Origin: Paenibacillus harenae
GTDB lineage: Bacteria; Bacillota; Bacilli; Paenibacillales; Paenibacillaceae
Assembly: GCF_030812415.1 (NCBI RefSeq)
Contig: NZ_JAUSST010000011.1
Location: 27,946 to 91,945 of the forward strand
DNA length: 64,000 nt
Direction of reading: 5' to 3'
Position 1 is the first letter of the stretch. Each line of letters starts with the position of its first letter. The notes below the pieces were generated by a model, which did not search any database, was not told where the DNA came from, and saw only the letters and a program-made list of their open reading frames with translations. Below, in pieces: positions 8,083-15,629 of the stretch. A program made the position numbers and the translations under genes.

Positions 8083-8649
8083 ATGGAAATCCCTCAATTA
8101 TGGCAGCTTTTTCATCAACCGTTGAAGAAATTTGTGATCAGTCGTACCGGGGATCCTATTGCCGCTGACGACATTGTGCAGGATACGTTTATAAAAATTC
8201 ATTTAAACATTAAAAACCTAAGGAATGACGAGAAGATAAAAGCATGGGTCTATCAAATAACGCGGAACGCCATTATCGATTATTACAGGCGCGAACGATC
8301 TTTCGAAGAACTTCCGTTCGACCTTCCGGTCGCCGAAGAAGAAATCGAAATCAGTACCCAGCTGGCTTCCTGCATAAAACCGATGATCGAGCAATTACCG
8401 TTCAAATATCGAGAGGCGCTTACGATAACCGAGCTGGAAGGCTATACGCAAGTCCAGTTAAGCATGAAATTAGGCATTTCTCTTTCGGGTGCAAAATCCA
8501 GGGTTCAAAGAGGCAGGTTAAAGCTCAAGGAATTGTTGCTTGCATGTTGTCATGTCAAAACCGATCTATTGGGACATTTGCAGGATTATGAAATCAATGA
8601 CCGCCTCCATGCAGAATCATGTACTCCCTCTTGCAACTGCAACTTATAA
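8083..8649 (+). CDS. sigZ: RNA polymerase sigma factor SigZ-like (ECF type)
   Basis: The protein has 188 residues. Region 2 contains ADDIVQDTFIKIHLNI and VYQITRNAIIDYYRRE (about 24-72), and region 4 contains PFKYREALTITELEGYTQVQ and the recognition helix SLSGAKSRVQRGRLKLKELL (about 105-150). The tail ACCHVKTD...C.P.CNCN holds five or more cysteines, as in SigZ-type factors and unlike most ECF sigmas, so redox or metal control is possible (inference). The ATG at 8083 has GAGGTG eight bases upstream. No anti-sigma gene is adjacent. It is divergent from the Cys-tailed flavoprotein. Confidence 0.85.
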   Translation: MEIPQLWQLFHQPLKKFVISRTGDPIAADDIVQDTFIKIHLNIKNLRNDEKIKAWVYQITRNAIIDYYRRERSFEELPFDLPVAEEEIEISTQLASCIKPMIEQLPFKYREALTITELEGYTQVQLSMKLGISLSGAKSRVQRGRLKLKELLLACCHVKTDLLGHLQDYEINDRLHAESCTPSCNCNL

Positions 8650-8730
8650 ATTGCGTCTTATTTCAGCTTTTCTCCGTCTTCATGGACGTAAGAATTGTAA
8701 AGAACGCTTGCTGCGGGTAAACCTAATGAT

Positions 8731-8757
8731 AGGGGTCTAGCCAAAACCCCTTCTTTT
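8731..8757 (+). terminator. Intrinsic terminator of sigZ
   Basis: AGGGGT (8731-8736) pairs with ACCCCT (8746-8751), followed by TCTTTT. It overlaps the 3' end of the converging ArsO-like gene. Confidence 0.5.
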
Positions 8758-9798
8758 AAGTTGCTTAACAACGTATTTCGCATCCGAACCTACGCCACGT
8801 ATGGTTGCCGAAGCAAAGGATCGTTGACCGGATAAGCCAAGATAATATAATCCAGGCACCGTGCTGCTCAAACCTCCCTTTTGAATGGGATACCCTCTTT
8901 CATCCAATGCGCCTTCTACTCCATGAAGATATGGCATAATAGGTCTAAAACCTGTAGCAAAAATGATGCTGTCTATTTGTTCTTTCGTTCCATCTGACCA
9001 AATAACACCTTCAGAATAAAACCTTTTGAACATGTTTTTCTGTTGAAGTTGACCACTCTTCAGCATTTTTTTAAATCCGCCTACATCAATGGCTCCGCCC
9101 GGGCTACCTGCATTCACGCCGAATCTCCAAAAAGGAAAGGAATCGTACCCTATGATCGTCATCCAGAAATGAACGTCTTTCCCAAGTAATCGTTGAGGAA
9201 CTAATTGAACCGGTTTAAGTACGGCAAGAGTAGTAACAGCAGCCACCTCACTGATCTCAGCTCCGATCTGAACGGCCGAATTACCTCTGCCAACAACGAT
9301 GACTCGTTGGTTGCGGTAGGAATCCGGATTCCGGTACTCGGAAGAATGAATCATGTTCCCCTTAAATAACTTGCTTCCTTCCAGCCCAGGAACGAATGGC
9401 CGATTAAACGAACCTGTAGCGCATATGAGGTTTTTAGCCCTGTACACCTCACCGCCCGAAGTATAAATATTGAAAAGATCATCTCCTTCCACACCCTCCA
9501 CCCGAACGTTAAAGCGGATCGGAAAGCGATGGTGCTCGGCATAGCTTTTTAAATAAGTGATGACTTCATCCCTTGTTGGATATGCATCAGACTTCATCGG
9601 AAATGGCATGCCAGGCAAAGAGGAGTATCCCGCAGGAGAGAATAGTCGCAGGTTGTCGTAATATTGCGACCAAGAACCACTCGGTTCTGAATTTGCTTCC
9701 AGAATGATAAACTTTAGTCCGTTTTTCTTTAAGTGATACCCAGCAGCAAGACCTGATTGCCCGGCCCCAACAACAATTACATCATAAAGTTCGCTCAT
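8737..9798 (-). CDS. ArsO-like flavin-containing monooxygenase
   Basis: The protein has 353 residues, the length of the NAD(P)H-dependent monooxygenases called ArsO in ars operons. The FAD site is VIVVGAGQSGLAAGYHL (about 7-23), LRLFSPAGYSSLPGMPFP is a characteristic loop, the NADPH site is VIVVGRGNSAVQIGAE (about 165-180) and the late motif is FATGFRP. ArsO has been proposed to take part in arsenical oxidation; the true substrate is open. The ATG at 9798 has AAAGGTG upstream. Its promoter region contains the same inverted repeat as the upstream MarR gene, so the two are probably co-regulated. Confidence 0.72.
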   Translation of the reverse strand: MSELYDVIVVGAGQSGLAAGYHLKKNGLKFIILEANSEPSGSWSQYYDNLRLFSPAGYSSLPGMPFPMKSDAYPTRDEVITYLKSYAEHHRFPIRFNVRVEGVEGDDLFNIYTSGGEVYRAKNLICATGSFNRPFVPGLEGSKLFKGNMIHSSEYRNPDSYRNQRVIVVGRGNSAVQIGAEISEVAAVTTLAVLKPVQLVPQRLLGKDVHFWMTIIGYDSFPFWRFGVNAGSPGGAIDVGGFKKMLKSGQLQQKNMFKRFYSEGVIWSDGTKEQIDSIIFATGFRPIMPYLHGVEGALDERGYPIQKGGLSSTVPGLYYLGLSGQRSFASATIRGVGSDAKYVVKQLKRRGFG

Positions 9799-9823
9799 AA
9801 TATCACCTTTCGTTAATTAAAAT

Positions 9824-9840
9824 ATTTGCATTTTGCAAGT
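9824..9840. promoter_or_regulatory. Candidate MarR operator upstream of the ArsO-like gene
   Basis: ATTTGCA-TTT-TGCAAGT is an inverted repeat (TTGCA/TGCAA) 26 bases before the start codon. A close copy lies upstream of the marR-like gene. Confidence 0.55.
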
Positions 9841-9869
9841 ATCTAATTAAAAAATATGGAGTAAGTTCA

Positions 9870-10316
9870 TTACCCCATCGCCGTACAGCACATTTTCGAT
9901 TTTTGCATGCTTGCGTTTAGTAACTGAAGAGATCGAATGACCGTTTCCTTTTCAAACTCATTCATAAATGAAAAAACTTCGTCTAAGTAATCGTTCATCA
10001 TTTTTTCAATTGAGCCTGCAACAAACTTCCCTTCTGTTGTCAATGATAACAGATATACTCTACCATCTTCAGGCGAAGCTGTTTTCTTCACCAGCTTACT
10101 CTTTATTAGGGATTGAATTTGTCGGCTAAAGGTCGTAATATCCACGCCAAGCGTCTCGGCGACCTTTTGCATGGAAGGCATGCTCTGACGGCCAATTTCG
10201 TAAAGGATATGACTGTGAATGAGAGATATATCCTGACCGCTGATTTGACAACAGTTCTTGTTTAACAAACCAAACTGTCTAGCAAGGACTTGCAGCAGGT
10301 CGCGCGTGTTATTCAT
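9870..10316 (-). CDS. MarR family transcriptional regulator with two Cys-Cys pairs
   Basis: The protein has 148 residues. The winged helix is recognised from SMQKVAETLGVDITTFSRQI (helix-turn-helix, about 52-72) and ASPEDGRVYLLSLTTEG (wing with the DxR motif, about 80-96). Vicinal cysteines lie at the start (C22, C23) and near the C-terminus (C143, C144), positions that could come together in a MarR dimer, suggesting thiol or As(III) sensing (inference). It sits upstream of the ArsO-like gene on the same strand and both carry the ATTTGCA-n3-TRCAAGT operator. GGGGAGGGAAG supports the start. Confidence 0.85.
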   Translation of the reverse strand: MNNTRDLLQVLARQFGLLNKNCCQISGQDISLIHSHILYEIGRQSMPSMQKVAETLGVDITTFSRQIQSLIKSKLVKKTASPEDGRVYLLSLTTEGKFVAGSIEKMMNDYLDEVFSFMNEFEKETVIRSLQLLNASMQKSKMCCTAMG

Positions 10317-10351
10317 TTTCTTCCCTCCCCTGTATTATTTATAAATCATAT

Positions 10352-10368
10352 ATTTGCAATTTACAAGT
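10352..10368. promoter_or_regulatory. Candidate MarR operator upstream of the marR-like gene
   Basis: ATTTGCA-ATT-TACAAGT matches the site at 9824-9840 at 15 of 17 positions and lies 36 bases before the MarR start, consistent with autoregulation. Confidence 0.55.
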
Positions 10369-10390
10369 GTTTATTTTTATATGCGTTAAC

Positions 10391-10431
10391 ACTTATATAA
10401 CACTTTACTTATATAATCAGCTATGTATAAT
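10391..10431 (+). promoter_or_regulatory. ars promoter with direct repeat
   Basis: TTTACT (10404-10409) and TATAAT (10426-10431) are 16 bp apart, 31 bases before arsR. ACTTATATAA occurs at 10391-10400 and again at 10407-10416, one copy just upstream and one overlapping the -35 and spacer, where ArsR repressors usually bind. Confidence 0.55.
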
Positions 10432-10461
10432 AAACATTGATCCATTAAAAGGAGTGATTGC

Positions 10462-10779
10462 GTGAATCAACCTATAGACACGATCGCCGAGACGCTGAAG
10501 CTAGTGTCTGACAAGACCCGTCTTACTATTCTAGCTCTGCTTAAAGAACGAGAAATGTGCGTATGCGATATCGTTACCATTCTTGAAACAACGCAACCTA
10601 ATGTAAGCCAGCATTTGAGAAAATTAAAAGTTGGCGATTTGGTTAATGAGACAAGACGCGCTCAATGGATTTATTATTCTTTAAATACGGATGACAAACC
10701 TTATCTTCATGGCATATTAGAAGTACTGCCATCCATGAAGCATGAACTGCAAAAATTGAGTCCCGATTGCTGCAGTTAA
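10462..10779 (+). CDS. arsR: ArsR/SmtB family arsenical-responsive repressor
   Basis: The protein has 105 residues with a winged helix-turn-helix. The metal-binding motif EMCVCDI (C33, C35) lies at the start of the alpha3 helix, the classic As(III)/Sb(III) site of ArsR. The recognition helix is TTQPNVSQHLRKLK (about 44-57), and the protein ends DCCS with a further Cys pair (C103, C104). The start is a GTG with AAAGGAGTG upstream. It is the first gene of arsR-arsB-arsC and would release the promoter when As(III) binds. Confidence 0.92.
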   Translation: MNQPIDTIAETLKLVSDKTRLTILALLKEREMCVCDIVTILETTQPNVSQHLRKLKVGDLVNETRRAQWIYYSLNTDDKPYLHGILEVLPSMKHELQKLSPDCCS

Positions 10780-10829
10780 AGTTCGTGCATACGAGTTAAG
10801 TTTGATTCGCAACCATTTTAGGAGGAATT

Positions 10830-12122
10830 ATGTTAGTTACCGCGTCCATTATTTTTCTGATTACCTTGATATTCGTCATTTGGCAGCCTAAAGGTTTGAA
10901 TATTGGTTACTCGGCTGTTGGCGGCGCGATATTGGCCTTACTCTTTGGCGTCGTTGATTTTAATGACGTGTGGGATGTTACCGGTATTGTCTGGAACGCA
11001 ACATTAGCATTTGTCGCTGTCATTCTGATCTCACTCATCCTAGACGAGATTGGTTTCTTCGAATGGTCTGCACTTCATATGGCACGCTATGCAAAGGGTA
11101 ACGGATATCTGATGTTCACCTTTGTCGTATTGCTAGGGGCTGCTGTCGCTGCGTTGTTCGCGAATGACGGTGCCGCACTTATTCTCACCCCAATTGTTCT
11201 AGCCATGGTCAGAGCTTTGAAATTCGATGATCGTATGATCCTGCCGTTTATTATGGCAAGCGGATTTATATCGGATACGGCTTCGTTGCCGCTCGTAGTT
11301 AGCAACTTGGTCAATATTGTATCATCCGATTTCTTTGGCATTGGATTTGCCGAGTATGCAAGCCGGATGATTATCCCGAATTTCTTCTCGGTTGGAGCTA
11401 GTCTGCTGGTTTTATTCCTGTTATTCAGGAGAAGCATTCCGAAAAGCTATGATCTTAACCAATTGAAACAACCACGCGATGCAATAAAAGATACCCGGAT
11501 GTTTAAATTATCTTGGATTGTTTTGGCAGTTCTCTTAATTGCTTACCTGGCAAGCGAATTCGTCCACATACCTGTATCCATCGTTGCAGGCATTGCCGCT
11601 ATCGTCTTTATATTAGCAGCTCGCAGAAGTCCCGCTATCCATACCGGGGCTGTCATCAAGGGAGCGCCTTGGTCGGTTGTCGTCTTTTCCATCGGCATGT
11701 ATGTCGTCGTTTATGGACTTCGGAATGTGGGTATCACGGATGAGCTTGGCAAAGTGTTTCAATGGACGGCCGAGCAAGGATTATTTATGGCAACGGTCGG
11801 TACGGGATTCATCGCAGCTATCCTATCATCCATTATGAACAACATGCCTACGGTCATGATTGATGCCTTGGCTATCCAGGGAACGGACACGAATGGCGTA
11901 TTACGCGAGGCTTTGATTTATGCAAATGTGATTGGTTCCGACTTGGGTCCTAAAATTACGCCGATTGGATCACTTGCCACCTTGCTATGGCTGCATGTTC
12001 TGTCCAAAAAAGGCGTTAAAATTACATGGGGCTATTACTTTAAAATCGGAATCGTACTAACGGTTCCCGTTCTGTTTATCACGTTAGCAGGCCTGTACCT
12101 ATGGCTTAGCATCATCCACTAA
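10830..12122 (+). CDS. arsB: Arsenite efflux permease ArsB
   Basis: The protein has 430 residues, the usual ArsB length, with about 12 membrane segments. It belongs to the ion transporter superfamily with two related halves, recognisable from FANDGAALILTPIVLAMVRA in the first half and NNMPTVMIDALAIQG plus IGSDLGPKITPIGSLATLLW in the second. It exports arsenite/antimonite as the (OH)3 form in exchange for protons. No ArsA ATPase is present, so it works as a secondary carrier. AGGAGGAATT directly precedes the ATG. It is the second gene of the ars operon, 50 bp after arsR. Confidence 0.92.
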   Translation: MLVTASIIFLITLIFVIWQPKGLNIGYSAVGGAILALLFGVVDFNDVWDVTGIVWNATLAFVAVILISLILDEIGFFEWSALHMARYAKGNGYLMFTFVVLLGAAVAALFANDGAALILTPIVLAMVRALKFDDRMILPFIMASGFISDTASLPLVVSNLVNIVSSDFFGIGFAEYASRMIIPNFFSVGASLLVLFLLFRRSIPKSYDLNQLKQPRDAIKDTRMFKLSWIVLAVLLIAYLASEFVHIPVSIVAGIAAIVFILAARRSPAIHTGAVIKGAPWSVVVFSIGMYVVVYGLRNVGITDELGKVFQWTAEQGLFMATVGTGFIAAILSSIMNNMPTVMIDALAIQGTDTNGVLREALIYANVIGSDLGPKITPIGSLATLLWLHVLSKKGVKITWGYYFKIGIVLTVPVLFITLAGLYLWLSIIH

Positions 12123-12147
12123 TTGAATTTATAAGGAGATACGAAAA

Positions 12148-12570
12148 ATGGAAAAGAAACTGGTTTATTTCTTGTGTACGGGTAACTCTTGCCGGAGTCA
12201 AATGGCAGATGGATTTCTTAATGCCCTAGGCAGTGAACAATACGAAGTGAAAAGCGCGGGACTCGAAGCACACGGTCTGAACCCTAGAGCGGTTCAAGTT
12301 ATGGAAGAAGCCGGTGTTGATATTAGCCAAAACTCTTCAAATGTTATCGATCCGGAGATTTTAAATCGTGCTACCTATGTCATTACTCTTTGCGGCCATG
12401 CTGATGAACACTGCCCTGTCATTTCCAATCCGAATGTTGTGAAATGGCATTGGGGCTTCGAAGATCCGGCTAAAGCAACAGGCACAGAGGATGAAATCAT
12501 GGATCAATTCAGAAACGTTCGCGAAGCAATTAAATCGCGGATCGAGAAGTTTGTGAAAGAAGGACAGTAA
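12148..12570 (+). CDS. arsC: Thioredoxin-coupled arsenate reductase ArsC
   Basis: The protein has 140 residues with the low-molecular-weight tyrosine phosphatase fold. The P-loop CTGNSCRS begins at C10 with Arg16, and the relay cysteines fall at C82 and C89 (LCGHADEHC), matching the numbering of the S. aureus and B. subtilis enzymes. It reduces arsenate to arsenite for export by ArsB, and thioredoxin recycles the C82-C89 disulfide. It is 25 bp downstream of arsB and is followed by a strong terminator, so it ends the operon. Confidence 0.95.
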   Translation: MEKKLVYFLCTGNSCRSQMADGFLNALGSEQYEVKSAGLEAHGLNPRAVQVMEEAGVDISQNSSNVIDPEILNRATYVITLCGHADEHCPVISNPNVVKWHWGFEDPAKATGTEDEIMDQFRNVREAIKSRIEKFVKEGQ

Positions 12571-12610
12571 AATCGGTAAAAAAATAGTTTAATTTGTACG
12601 TATTCATAAT

Positions 12611-12655
12611 AAAAGGAACGTTTACGGGCTGTTCGCCTGTAAACGTTCCTTTTTG
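12611..12655 (+). terminator. Intrinsic terminator of the ars operon
   Basis: Perfect 15-bp arms AAAAGGAACGTTTAC (12611-12625) and GTAAACGTTCCTTTT (12639-12653) end in a T run. Confidence 0.85.
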
Positions 12656-12823
12656 ATTATTCAATTTGTTGATTAGCTCTACAATAAAGCTCATGAGATC
12701 ACCTGTCCCCATTAGGGCAACATAAATAAAAATAGACTGGCTTTCAATGTTATATGACTCTATCAAAACCTGAACCTCTACCATAATCTACTAGTATCTT
12801 GAATTGTTGGAGGGGATAAGTTT

Positions 12824-13240
12824 ATGTCTGTGAGCCCGCTTTGCCGAAAATTTGCTACTATCCTAAGAGCACAACCCATGGTTATTAATGGAGTTTGTAC
12901 AGCTTCAGCTGTACGGAATAACATTCGACCGCTTATTTTAGGGAAAAGATCTAGATCTTTTCTTACCATTCCCCAAGCGTTTTCTTTCGAAAGTATCGGA
13001 AGGAATGGAAAAGCGCTCTGTTTGGGGGAAACTGTTATTTTAACCGCCGAAATCAATCCTTTTATTTCTCGGCTACGTAGACACGGTATAAAAGTTACAG
13101 CACTTCACAATCACTGGTTATTCACGAATCCCAATCTTTGGTATATTCATTTTGAAAAGAAAGACCGACCATTGAATTTTGCTCGAGATGTACGGGATGC
13201 TTTGAATGTCTTGACTACAAAAGTCGTAGGGCCGAAGTAA
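12824..13240 (+). CDS. DUF1259 domain-containing protein (LppY/LpqO-like), single domain
   Basis: The protein has 138 residues spanning one DUF1259 domain: GVCTASAVRNNIRPLILGKR, then SFESIGRNGKALCLGETVIL, NPFISRLRRHGIKVTALHNH and LWYIHFEKKDRPLNFARDV. Family members are often secreted and longer, with two copies; this one has no signal peptide and only one. The conserved HNHW segment looks like a metal or catalytic site, but no activity is established. GGAGGGGATAAGTTT supports the start, and a terminator follows, so it is monocistronic. Confidence 0.78.
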   Translation: MSVSPLCRKFATILRAQPMVINGVCTASAVRNNIRPLILGKRSRSFLTIPQAFSFESIGRNGKALCLGETVILTAEINPFISRLRRHGIKVTALHNHWLFTNPNLWYIHFEKKDRPLNFARDVRDALNVLTTKVVGPK

Positions 13241-13257
13241 ATTATAAAGCGTAGTGG

Positions 13258-13291
13258 AAGCAATCCCAAGGTTTTGGGGTTGCTTTTTTTT
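13258..13291 (+). terminator. Intrinsic terminator of the DUF1259 gene
   Basis: AAGCAATCCCAA pairs with TTGGGGTTGCTT and is followed by T8. Confidence 0.8.
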
Positions 13292-13605
13292 GACCCCAAG
13301 TTCCTAAATATTCAAACGTGTCCATTCCAAACAAAAATAACAATTTTTCCTTGCACTTGCGGTTCCCCAAAATTAAATGCACTTCGTGACATTCGCCTAC
13401 GCGCACCAAATGTCATATATGAAAATCAATTGGTTCAGCTTTATTGGCAGTTACATGGAACTATAGATTGATTTCCATAGGATCGGACAAAAACTGTCCG
13501 GTCTTTTTGATTTGCATTTCAATATTCAGCCTATGTTCAACGTTCAATTTCCCACTTAAGCAATCTTTCCCTATGTTAATTGCTGTGCCTTCACAATCCC
13601 GACCT
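13292..13605. other. Intergenic region without a convincing gene
   Basis: A 314-bp stretch between convergent units. A plus-strand frame of about 40 codons (13352-13471, ending YWQLHGTID) has protein-like composition but no start with a ribosome binding site. It is followed by a small terminator (CGGACA...TGTCCG, then CTTTTT, 13483-13507). It may be the end of a decayed gene; not identified. Confidence 0.4.
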
Positions 13606-15600
13606 TCATTGCTCGCGTTTTTCACTTGCCAATGTACTCATACCGGCATTAAGAACCTGTATGATTTTGTCGACGTCGTAGACGCAGCCCTTCCAGGTGC
13701 CACCGCTTGCCGCTTGCAGCGCGGCCCAGAGCCTAGTGTCATCAGGAAGTTCCGAATCCTCGGCCAAACCGGGATGAGGGCTGCGATTGGCCAATTCGGA
13801 AGCGCCTTCCTCGGGCGAAGCAGGCAATAGACCGCTCCCTACCATGTGGATTTGGCCTTCGAGCTTGACAAGATCAATTCGCACACGAATCCAATCACCG
13901 TTGCGAAGCTTTCCGACGGGTCCGCCAGCAAGAGCTTCAGGACCGATATGACCGATACAGGCGCCTGTCGACACGCCTGAAAACCGCGCATCGGTAAGCA
14001 GCGCTACATGCTTGCCGAAGGATAGATGCTTAAGAGCCGAGGTTAATTGGTAGGTTTCCTCCATTCCGGTTCCCATCGGGCCGCGCCCGATTAGAACCAG
14101 AACATCGCCTGATTCGATGTCTCCATTCTTAATCGCGCGAATCGCCTCGCGCTCAGTCGTGAACACTTTTGCTTTTCCGACATGTCTGTAAATGCCCGCT
14201 TCGTCGATCAACGAGGGATCAATCGCAGTCGATTTGATGACTGACCCTTCCGGAGCAATGTTCCCCGACGGGAATGTCACGGTCGAGGTCATGCCTGCGG
14301 CTTTGGCTTTCTCCGGACTGTAAATAACCGTATCCGGGTCAACACCGTCAACCTCCATTAAATAACGTCTCATCCGGCTGCGCCGCTCTGATGCCGCCCA
14401 CCAATCCAGCATGCCGCCAATCGTCTGCCCGGTTACCGTAAGCGCTTTCTCATCCAATAAGCCGAGCTTTCTCAAATGCAGCATGACCTCAGGTACGCCT
14501 CCCGCGAGAAAAACCCGTATAGTCGGATGATAGAGCGGCCCGTTTGGCAGAACGCTTACGAGTCTTGGCACGCTGCGGTTCGTTTCTGCCCAGTCCTGGG
14601 CCGTGGGAACGGATAAGCCTGCCGCATGGGCAATGGCCGGGATATGCAGCAGCAAATTCGTTGAACCCCCGAAAGCAGCGTGAACGACCATTGCATTCCG
14701 AATTGCGGCATCGGTCATGATGCTGGCCGAGGTCATGCCGGATTCCGCCATATACAAAGCCGCTCTTGCCGATTGGCGGGCCATCTCCGACCAGATCGGC
14801 TGGCCCGATGGAGCGAGTGCCGCATGCGGAACAGTTAGACCAAGCGCCTCCGCTACAACCTGCGCGGTACCTGCCGTACCAAGAAACTGGCATCCGCCGC
14901 CGGGCGTCGCGCATGCCCGGCAGCCTAAGTCGGCCGCTGCCTCCAGCGTAAGCTCACCGTTCGTATAACGTGCCCCAATCGACTGGATCTTTCCTGCGTC
15001 TTCTCCGTCGATCGGCGGAAGCGTTACGCCTCCGGGTACGATTACAACAGGAAGCTTTCTCATTGCAGCTAACGCAATCATCATGGCAGGCAGCCCTTTG
15101 TCGCATGTTCCGACACCGAGAACGGCGGACCTTGTGGGCAGCGAACGAATAAGCCGCCGGAGAACGATCGCCGCATCATTGCGATAAGGCAGCGAATCGA
15201 ACATTCCGGACGTGCCTTGCGATCGGCCGTCGCAAGGGTCGCTTACATAACCGGCAAACGGTATGCCTCCCGCTCGAGTAATTTCATCTGCCGCTTCCTT
15301 CATCAGAAGGCCGATTTCCCAGTGGCCGGTATGGTAGCCGAGCGCCGCCGCCGAGCCGTCTTCGTTGCGGATTCCGCCCTGCGTTCCCAAGATCAATACC
15401 TCTCGGCCAAGCAGTCGGGAGGGGCTCCACCCCATTCCCACATTTTGCGACCAGCCGAACAAATCGCCGCTAGGCGCATTCTGAAGTTTATCATGGGTAA
15501 GCGGAAGCGTTCCTGCAGGCCCAGCTGCTTGCGTTTGTATGATGAAATCCGAAGCCGTGCCGTGTCCCATGATCTTTTCGAAGCTCGGGTTCATGTCCAT
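13606..15600 (-). CDS. YjhG/YagF family D-xylonate (pentonate) dehydratase
   Basis: The protein has 664 residues, the length of the YjhG/YagF branch of the IlvD/Edd family (classic IlvD is about 560). Fe-S and active-site motifs are visible: DPCDGRSQG (C123), GTCDKGLPAM (C166) and GGGCQFLGTAGT (C237). These enzymes remove water from D-xylonate to give 2-keto-3-deoxy-D-pentonate. The start at 15600 follows AGGAGG at a normal distance; an in-frame TTG upstream lies inside the binding site. It is the third gene of a co-directional set with an aldehyde dehydrogenase and an FAH-family dehydratase, which together fit a Weimberg-type route to 2-oxoglutarate. Exact sugar stereochemistry is not decided by sequence. 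Confidence 0.82.
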   Translation of the reverse strand: MDMNPSFEKIMGHGTASDFIIQTQAAGPAGTLPLTHDKLQNAPSGDLFGWSQNVGMGWSPSRLLGREVLILGTQGGIRNEDGSAAALGYHTGHWEIGLLMKEAADEITRAGGIPFAGYVSDPCDGRSQGTSGMFDSLPYRNDAAIVLRRLIRSLPTRSAVLGVGTCDKGLPAMMIALAAMRKLPVVIVPGGVTLPPIDGEDAGKIQSIGARYTNGELTLEAAADLGCRACATPGGGCQFLGTAGTAQVVAEALGLTVPHAALAPSGQPIWSEMARQSARAALYMAESGMTSASIMTDAAIRNAMVVHAAFGGSTNLLLHIPAIAHAAGLSVPTAQDWAETNRSVPRLVSVLPNGPLYHPTIRVFLAGGVPEVMLHLRKLGLLDEKALTVTGQTIGGMLDWWAASERRSRMRRYLMEVDGVDPDTVIYSPEKAKAAGMTSTVTFPSGNIAPEGSVIKSTAIDPSLIDEAGIYRHVGKAKVFTTEREAIRAIKNGDIESGDVLVLIGRGPMGTGMEETYQLTSALKHLSFGKHVALLTDARFSGVSTGACIGHIGPEALAGGPVGKLRNGDWIRVRIDLVKLEGQIHMVGSGLLPASPEEGASELANRSPHPGLAEDSELPDDTRLWAALQAASGGTWKGCVYDVDKIIQVLNAGMSTLASEKREQ

Positions 15601-15629
15601 TTCATTTCCTCCTATCAAAGCTAGCTAGG

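Noticed and set aside
12530..12784. Minus-strand frame of 84 codons overlapping arsC and its terminator
   Set aside because: No binding site, runs through the ars terminator hairpin and into arsC; treated as chance.
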